Shown one piece after another: positions 60,301 to 64,000 of a DNA stretch of 64,000 nucleotides. The stretch comes from Undaria pinnatifida (taxonomy: Eukaryota; Sar; Phaeophyceae; Laminariales; Alariaceae): NCBI GenBank assembly GCA_012845835.1, contig JABAKD010000028.1, forward strand, positions 1,433,501 through 1,497,500, written 5' to 3'. Numbering within the stretch: the first letter of the stretch is position 1; the number at the start of each line of letters is the position of its first letter. A model generated the notes under the pieces. That model was not told where the DNA came from. It saw nothing but the letters and a program-made list of their open reading frames with translations, and searched no databases. The translations under genes were made by a program, and so were the position numbers.

Positions 60301-63154
60301 CCCCGAAACAAGAGCGAGTTTCTTTCAACATACGTTTCATGGCTGCTCGACACGAGGAAAGATTATATTAAAAATGGGTCTTTAACTATTTTCTTGTTTT
60401 CCTAGGACATCGGGGTGGCAAGGGGCCCCGTATTTAAGGAGATACGGCCGGGAGCTGGTTCCAAAACCAGCGATTTCGTTAAAGAAGAGTTGAGGGGCTA
60501 CCGTAGAACGACAGATTATTACTACAATTATATTATTAATATTTTCTCCCCAGGGCTTTTCACGGGTCACGAGCCGGCTTCCAGAAACTCAATGGGTCGA
60601 GCCGGGTCGGGTCAGGAGTTCTTCAATTTTCGCGGGTAGGGTCGGGCCACCGTGACCCGGTCCGACCCATTAGAAATGATCCGATCCGTGATAAACCCTG
60701 TTTTTTTCCTATCCGACCCATGAGGAATTATCCGCTCCGTGAAAAGCCGCGTTCCCCCCCCCCCCCATCCAACAAGTGTGCATGCAGCAGCATGAGAGAT
60801 TTCAAGGACGATCATTTTCATGACAAAAATTTTTCCCAGAAAAAAGTAGACAGCCCCAAGATAAACCAAAAAAAATGCGGAAGGCGTGTTATGCAAGCGA
60901 TAAAGGCAGTAGCATTTTCTTGGGGCCAAAACGAACATTTGTTTTTTAAAACGAACATTTGTTTTTTGGTAAACGACGGGAGGACTCATTACTAGCTCAA
61001 AATCGTCGGAATGCAATTTCTTGTTCTGCAAAACGATTCATTTTGCGGACCTAGAACCACGGTTTTGTTGTTTTTCCATCGGATTGCACGTTCAGTTTTG
61101 CTCGTTAAAATGATAATTTTGGCTCGAAAATGTTCATTTTGGCTGCTCCTTAAATTGTAGATCCTCAGAAAACAAAAACGCTCTATTCGTTATGTCGTCC
61201 CGAAAAAAAGATGCAGACGAAGGAAAAGGGTGGAAAGGCTGAGTGAGCATGTGGGTACAAGCCCTTCTGCCCTCGTCTTGACTCCCCTCTAACTCGCGTG
61301 GGCGTGCCACCGCCACGCAAAAATCGCTCTTTTGTCGCAGGGTTGGTTTTTTGTGGACATTGTATCGACCGTCCCGTGGGACCTGATCGTGCTCAAGATC
61401 GCGGTGGGGAACCGGACGGCCGCGTCGTGAGTTGCATTTTTTTGTATGAAGGCCTAGTGTGACCGTGCTCCGAGTGGGGGATGCGTGGTTTTGGTCGGTG
61501 TTGGGAAGCGTGCCCCTCATGGGTTCCGGTGTCTTTGGTTGGTATCTCCTCATGGCTAGCTGAATAGACTCAAAGCTTATGCATTATCTCCCTATATAGA
61601 ATACTAAAAGACAGACATAACAGAGCTGCAGGGTAGCGCAGGGTAGCGTAGGGCAGTGCAAGGTAGTGCAGGGTAGAGAGATGAGGGCCGTCCTGCTTGT
61701 CCCATCATCTTCACCTACATTATCGCCCATCTATGATGGCCTTGACGTGAATGTGACATCTAATGTCACGTGGTTTCACCTCAACCATGACTTGGTTTCA
61801 CGTCGAATCTATAAACTATCCTTCTACGACGGGCACTCCATTACATTAGAGTGACGTAAATTGCAAGTACATATATACCGGTAGGTAATTGTGCGTGGAG
61901 AAAATAATGAGCTGAGGCGTGCTAATTCATAACTTTTAATTAACTTTCACCTTCGAGAGAGGCAACGGAAATTAATTCATGTATTGCACTGCATTCTTTA
62001 GAGCGGAAATTGTTTAATTCCGCAACCCCCTCAGTTGCGGGTGGCGAAATTTAATGAATTCATACTTTGTCACGACATGGATTTTTCTTTATGCCAGAGG
62101 GACCATGCTTCACAGTGATACTTGTAGTGGAGGGGGGCGGGGGAGGAGCGTACCCATTTGTAGCTTGCCTTAGCCATTTGACCATTGACCACGCATCCCC
62201 TTCGAGAAAGAAGGTGTCTCTATTATTAGTAGGAGCAGTGCCTGACTCGAAAGGCATACGCGGTAATTAATGGCGAAACGACTAAAGCACGCAAAAAAAA
62301 AAAAATGACTGCCCCCTCCTCTCCCCCCCCCTCCTCGCTCCCCCTCCCCGCGCCCCCTGCCGATGCCGACGTTGTCGCCGTTGACACCGCTGTCGCTGCC
62401 GCTGCCACGACGGCTGCGAACAATTTCGTCCAACGTGATGCTCGATATATAAACAAGGTCGACGAAGCTGCTTCGCTCGCTGCGCCTTGTTCGTCTGCTG
62501 AGGCTGATCCGTTTGCTTAAGCTGCCGGACTTCTTGGAAGAGTGGGAGAATAGTTCTCCGATGGGTCCGTCGAGCGCGAGGCTTGGCCGGCTGCTGGTGA
62601 TCATGGCTTTCTCCGCGCACATCAACGCTTGTGTCTGGTGAGAGCTGCCATGCCCTGTCGCAGGTTAACCATGAACCCTAAGTAAGTGCTCCTCTCTCCT
62701 CTCACATCACATCAGTGCATCATCACATCATCACATCATCACATCACATCATCACATCACATCATCACATCATCACATCACATCATTACATCATCACATC
62801 ATTACATCATCACATCACATCATCACATCACATCATTACATCATCACATCATTACATCATCACATCACATCATCACATCACATCATTACGTCATCACATC
62901 ATCACATCACATCATTACATCATCACATCATCACATCACATCATCACATCACATCATTACATCATCACATCACATCATTTCATCATCAAACCACATCATC
63001 ACATCACATCTTCACATCACATCATCACATCACGTCATCACATCATCACAGCATCACCATCATCACAGCATCACCGTCATCACAGCATCACCATCAACGC
63101 GTGTGTCTGGTGGGAAGTGGTCCTGTTGCACACTTTAGAGACATCGCACCCGTG
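42329..63154 (+). CDS. multi-module voltage-gated K+ channel with CNBD-like domain (3' partial)
   Basis: Twelve exons seen: about 42329-43069, 43665-44170, 44954-45049, 46933-47131, 48790-49017, 50572-50756, 53000-53135, 55523-57067, 60009-60233, 61341-61426, 62458-62637, 63086-63154. Phases agree at every junction; about 1,400 residues are visible and the gene leaves the window. Order: cytosolic N-terminus; module I (S1-S6, C-linker, CNBD-like); 515-residue Gly-rich linker; module II S1-S5. Both modules start after a matching splice site (LHPYAKRK|VAWDLF and LHPEATLK|VLWDLW), which ties them into one gene. Family: KCNH/CNG-type six-TM channels of the plasma membrane; TVGYGD indicates K+ selectivity. 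The start codon is uncertain: Met at 42329 or 42521 are both possible, and a second frame is also open over 42375-42932. Confidence 0.88.
43665..47131 (+). CDS. channel module I: S1-S6 and pore (exons 2-4)
   Basis: Exon 2: S1 WDLFVAAMIVYGC, S2/S3 acids in DSVVDVAFVADM, S3 FFIDLCSTVPVDLI, S4 RSTKLLRTLRLLRLARIMK with a basic residue every third position, S5 ending HIMGCMWHW. Exon 3: pore turret and helix, DDTHWEHQYLVSIYWAFTT. Exon 4: filter TTVGYGD, S6 GATVFGYIIGNVAVIM and the start of the C-linker (TTKMNQIKDWLYDRK). The S4 pattern implies voltage sensing. The filter is cut by a phase-2 intron after its first Met codon bases (AT|G). Confidence 0.93.
45555..45586 (+). repeat. CTAC microsatellite
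   Basis: About seven CTAC/CTAT units in channel intron 3. Confidence 0.85.
45820..45990. repeat. dispersed repeat B, inverted copy
   Basis: CTTGTCCGGTTACTTGCGCG, TTTTCAAGAA, CAACTTGCGACACCCCCCG and TTTCAAGCCAAACCACATCC follow the order of the reverse complement of 1597-1720. A 12-base segment GGTGGCTAACGG is locally doubled. Confidence 0.65.
47200..48700. other. gene-free part of channel intron 4
   Basis: Minus frames at 47277-47765 and 47890-48087 are open but unrecognised; the latter has CxxC-like pairs. A short GGCCA tandem run lies at 48272-48290. No supported feature. Confidence 0.35.
48790..53135 (+). CDS. channel module I: C-linker and CNBD-like domain (exons 5-7)
   Basis: Exon 5 encodes the helical C-linker (FPPALADKIRRQYSYVFKE). 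Exon 6 has beta-roll strands (GDVLFLEHEVGGHWYILRSG). Exon 7 ends with the C-helix (DDLVDILHQWPEVMAELLDE). Where CNG/HCN domains have FGE...LL...R(T/S)A, this reads FGLTPVLL and ETATA, so the Glu and the phosphate-binding Arg are absent. Binding of cAMP/cGMP is therefore doubtful, as in KCNH channels. Confidence 0.85.
49196..49290. repeat. dispersed repeat C, copy 4
   Basis: GGCCGTTGTCTTAAG, CCCCTCGCAACCCT, TTGCCGGGACGGAGCACGTC and AACCAGGCAGAC match the copies at 19276-19590. G-rich runs flank it in both places. Confidence 0.7.
50785..51035 (+). repeat. degenerate GGAAATTT-type minisatellite in channel intron 6
   Basis: About 250 bases of 8-12-base words such as GGAAATTT, GGAAAATT and GGAAAGTT starting about 30 bases after the exon 6 donor. 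It gives a spurious Phe/Ser/Lys-rich frame on the minus strand. Confidence 0.85.
51062..51130 (+). pseudogene. duplicate of the 3' end of channel exon 6, inside intron 6
   Basis: Matches the last 65 bases of exon 6 (50692-50756): GATGCGAA, GTCGGA-GA, then CTCAC-CCGGTCTTGCTCAACGTCCTCAAC with one mismatch in the last 29 bases. The donor is replaced by CTAGAACC, so it cannot splice as the original does. Confidence 0.8.
51965..52999 (+). repeat. tandem array carrying copies of the exon 7 acceptor region
   Basis: About five units of roughly 180-220 bp leading straight into exon 7. The marker AAACGG-CACCGCTACC lies at 52165, 52347, 52565 and 52785, and the exon's own AAACGGCCACGGCCACC at 53002; intervals are 182, 218, 220 and 217. 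Each unit holds a pyrimidine tract ahead of the marker, and in the last intronic unit this even ends in CCCAG|CGAAACGG, like the true site CCAG|CGAAACGG. GCCGTCGAAATTGTTTTGCA and GAGAGGGGTTCG are further shared words. Confidence 0.88.
53315..53552. mobile_element. MITE G, copy 1
   Basis: 238 bp, inverted ends TTCTACGATAGCCTCCCC and GGGGGGGCTACCGTAGAA. Shares CAACG/AACATACGTTTCATGGCTGC, TCGACAC-AGGAA and GAGCTGGTT-(T/C)-AAACC-GCGAT with 60286-60508. Confidence 0.8.
54200..54367. mobile_element. MITE H, copy 1
   Basis: 168 bp. Left end CAGTGGCTACTCCGATTAAG, right end CAATCGGGGTACCCACTG; interior GGAGCACCCCGTGACA and CTGCTCTTAAGCCC shared with copies at 55222-55402 and 58829-59008. Confidence 0.75.
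54484..54646. mobile_element. MITE, AGTGGTCCCTCTATAG family, copy 2
   Basis: Ends AGTGGTCTCCCTCTGTA and GGCACTATAGAGGGACC; interior TGACACTACTGGTTG-TTTCC and GTGCCAAGCGATTTCACA match 16408-16579. Confidence 0.7.
55222..55402. mobile_element. MITE H, copy 2
   Basis: Left end ATGGATACCCCGATTTAAGA, right end TTAAATCGGGATACCCACTG. Ends about 120 bases before exon 8 of the channel. Confidence 0.75.
55523..57067 (+). CDS. channel inter-module linker (exon 8)
   Basis: A single 515-codon exon: basic start (RFRESLKP, RRGRYKLKPKP), about 85 residues of Gly with Ser/Asp/Cys encoded by GGT repeats (55735-55996), an acidic/Ser/Thr region with SPVTAARSPATA repeats, an Ala run, and a more conserved-looking end leading to HPEATLK just before S1 of module II. 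Antisense frames here are repeat artefacts. Confidence 0.82.
57085..57530. repeat. degenerate tandem repeat in channel intron 8
   Basis: Units of about 35-40 bp with CTATGTCAAGTGACAC and TTATTGTCTCTTG recur at both ends of the block (57110-57145 and 57418-57510). Between them AATTAGTATAAGT words repeat three times. Confidence 0.6.
58829..59008. mobile_element. MITE H, copy 3
   Basis: 180 bp; left end GTGGGTACCCCGGTTTAAGA, right end TTGAATCGAGACACCCAC. Best-paired copy of the family after copy 2. Confidence 0.75.
59655..59943. repeat. dispersed repeat F, copy 2 (MITE-like)
   Basis: Begins GCTACCGTAGGGGGGACC and ends CCACCTATCGTAGC, an imperfect inverted pair. TTGCTACAAGC occurs on each side (59644 and 59943) and may be a target duplication. 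Aligns with 31125-31400. Confidence 0.65.
60009..63154 (+). CDS. channel module II: S1-S5 (exons 9-12, partial)
   Basis: S1 LWDLWVSLVIVWSVVEV, S2 YCVDGLFLVDMLVSLRTAL, S3 GWFFVDIVSTVPWDLIVLK, S4 STKLLRSLRLVRLLRLIRLLK, S5 RLLVIMAFSAHINACV. Residue-by-residue similar to module I, e.g. DIVSTVPWDLIVL against DLCSTVPVDLIML. Exon 9 ends in a GC donor (AAG|GCGAGT at 60234). The pore and filter of module II lie beyond 64000. Confidence 0.88.
60286..60508. mobile_element. MITE G, copy 2
   Basis: 223 bp, inverted ends TTCTACGATAGCCCCCCC and GGGGCTACCGTAGAA, 52 bases after the exon 9 donor. Confidence 0.8.
62697..63085 (+). repeat. CACATCAT microsatellite filling channel intron 11
   Basis: About 390 bases of ATCACATCATCACATC variants between the exon 11 donor and the exon 12 acceptor; the acceptor CACAG itself is one of the last repeat words. 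The + frames rich in His/Ile/Thr/Ser over it are artefacts. Confidence 0.92.
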
Positions 63155-64000
63155 GTAAGTAAGGTTGCACTTTCTTTTTTGGGGGGGAGGGGGCAAAGAC
63201 GCGTGCTACGATAGAGAGGTGCACACCACTTTTCTTCTGAGGTTCCTCAATTCGGGAGCTCAAGGCACCTCTCCCGAAAGCTCCGATTTGGAGGGAAGAA
63301 AAAATCTGCTGACTACCGGATGAACAATCCCATGGCCTCAGGTACACAACGAGAATCAATCATGCGAAAATAAAAGGGGGGCGTGTTTTCCGACGATTTT
63401 GGGTTAAGGAGCCCCGGCAGTCAGAAATCATTTCAGACGAAAACTGCCTCTACCTCTATCGTTTCTGATAATGTTACGGTTGATGTCCTCGAGTGCGGAC
63501 GTATCGGGTGGTATGATATTTTTGCTGCAGTGTAGCACGGTTAAGGGAGTACATCAGTCACTCTGCCCCCCCCGAAAAGAGAAAAAATATCTATGAGCGG
63601 ATCGAACTACTGTTATGGCATTGTCCCCGGGATCCTAAAAGAAAAGGCGTTACGATCTAGGATACGGGAACGGTATAAAGGGTTTCACGTGCCTTTGAAG
63701 GCATGTGTGTATAGGAAAAAGGGGATGATGCATGTGCTCCGCAGATTCGCCCGCATTTGGCTTTCAGTTCTATCCGCGGCCCTGTGTGGGACCAATACAA
63801 GAGTTTGTCAAATACAAGTGAGTGACCAACAACGTGGAACCTGCACGGTAGAGATACCAGCAAAGGGTGGCCTGTGTCTGTAACAGCCCCCGGCCTTATA
63901 AATATACCCCCTTAATCTGGTGTTCGATCCCACGACCTAGGGTAAGCGTCGAATACTATTTGCAGAAACATGAATGGTTAGTCCAGCGATGGTGGGTAGC
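63155..64000. other. right-edge intron of the channel gene
   Basis: Follows the donor GTAAGT at 63155. No further exon matching the pore of module II is visible before the window ends. A block at 63325-63345 (CCCATGGCCT-AGGTAC) recurs near 8883. Confidence 0.5.

Noticed and set aside
62686-63158. + frames made of His, Ile, Thr and Ser
   Set aside because: Translation of the CACATCAT microsatellite in intron 11.

Overview
The window is nuclear DNA of a multicellular-grade eukaryote, most likely a brown alga (Phaeophyceae), possibly a large-intron (kelp-like) species. This is inferred from GT-AG genes with many mostly phase-0 introns of about 0.3-3 kb, heavy repeat load between and inside genes, Gly/Asp/Glu-rich low-complexity protein tracts, and five consecutive genes on strictly alternating strands, an arrangement described for the Ectocarpus genome. 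No rRNA, tRNA, CRISPR or prokaryotic operon signal was found.

Layout. 1-5.3 kb: tandem repeats and a decayed Copia element (1723-5200, 217-bp LTRs, 5-bp target duplication) lying inside another repeat. 5.3-10.4 kb (+): a methyltransferase-like gene, 5' end missing. 10.4-16.6 kb: gene-free, with a TA-flanked MITE, satellite arrays and a second MITE. 16.6-23.6 kb (-): a complete four-exon gene for a Myb/SANT-like protein with a Gly/Val repeat, an acidic region and a coiled-coil tail. 23.6-27.5 kb: gene-free, repeat-rich. 27.5-35.4 kb (+): a five-exon gene for an EF-hand plus Tudor-like protein. 36.8-41.2 kb (-): actin-interacting protein 1 (AIP1/WDR1), four exons, complete. 42.3 kb to the right edge (+): a very large channel gene with a full six-TM voltage-gated K+ channel module (TVGYGD filter, C-linker, cyclic-nucleotide-binding-like domain), a 515-residue Gly-rich linker and the start of a second, homologous channel module that runs off the window.

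The two most notable points are (1) the channel, which strings at least two complete KCNH/CNG-like modules in one polypeptide, like the pseudotetrameric CNGK channels of animal sperm; and (2) a recurring structural habit: exon edges (donor side, acceptor side or stop-codon side) are duplicated into the adjacent intron or flank in at least six places, in four of the five genes. In the clearest case the acceptor and first bases of one channel exon have been amplified into a tandem array of about 218-bp units.

The genes do not form a pathway. AIP1 acts on actin filaments, the channel in membrane excitability, the EF-hand/Tudor and Myb/SANT proteins are of unknown role. Exon borders were read by eye from splice consensus, frame and family similarity; 5' ends of the first and last genes are uncertain.
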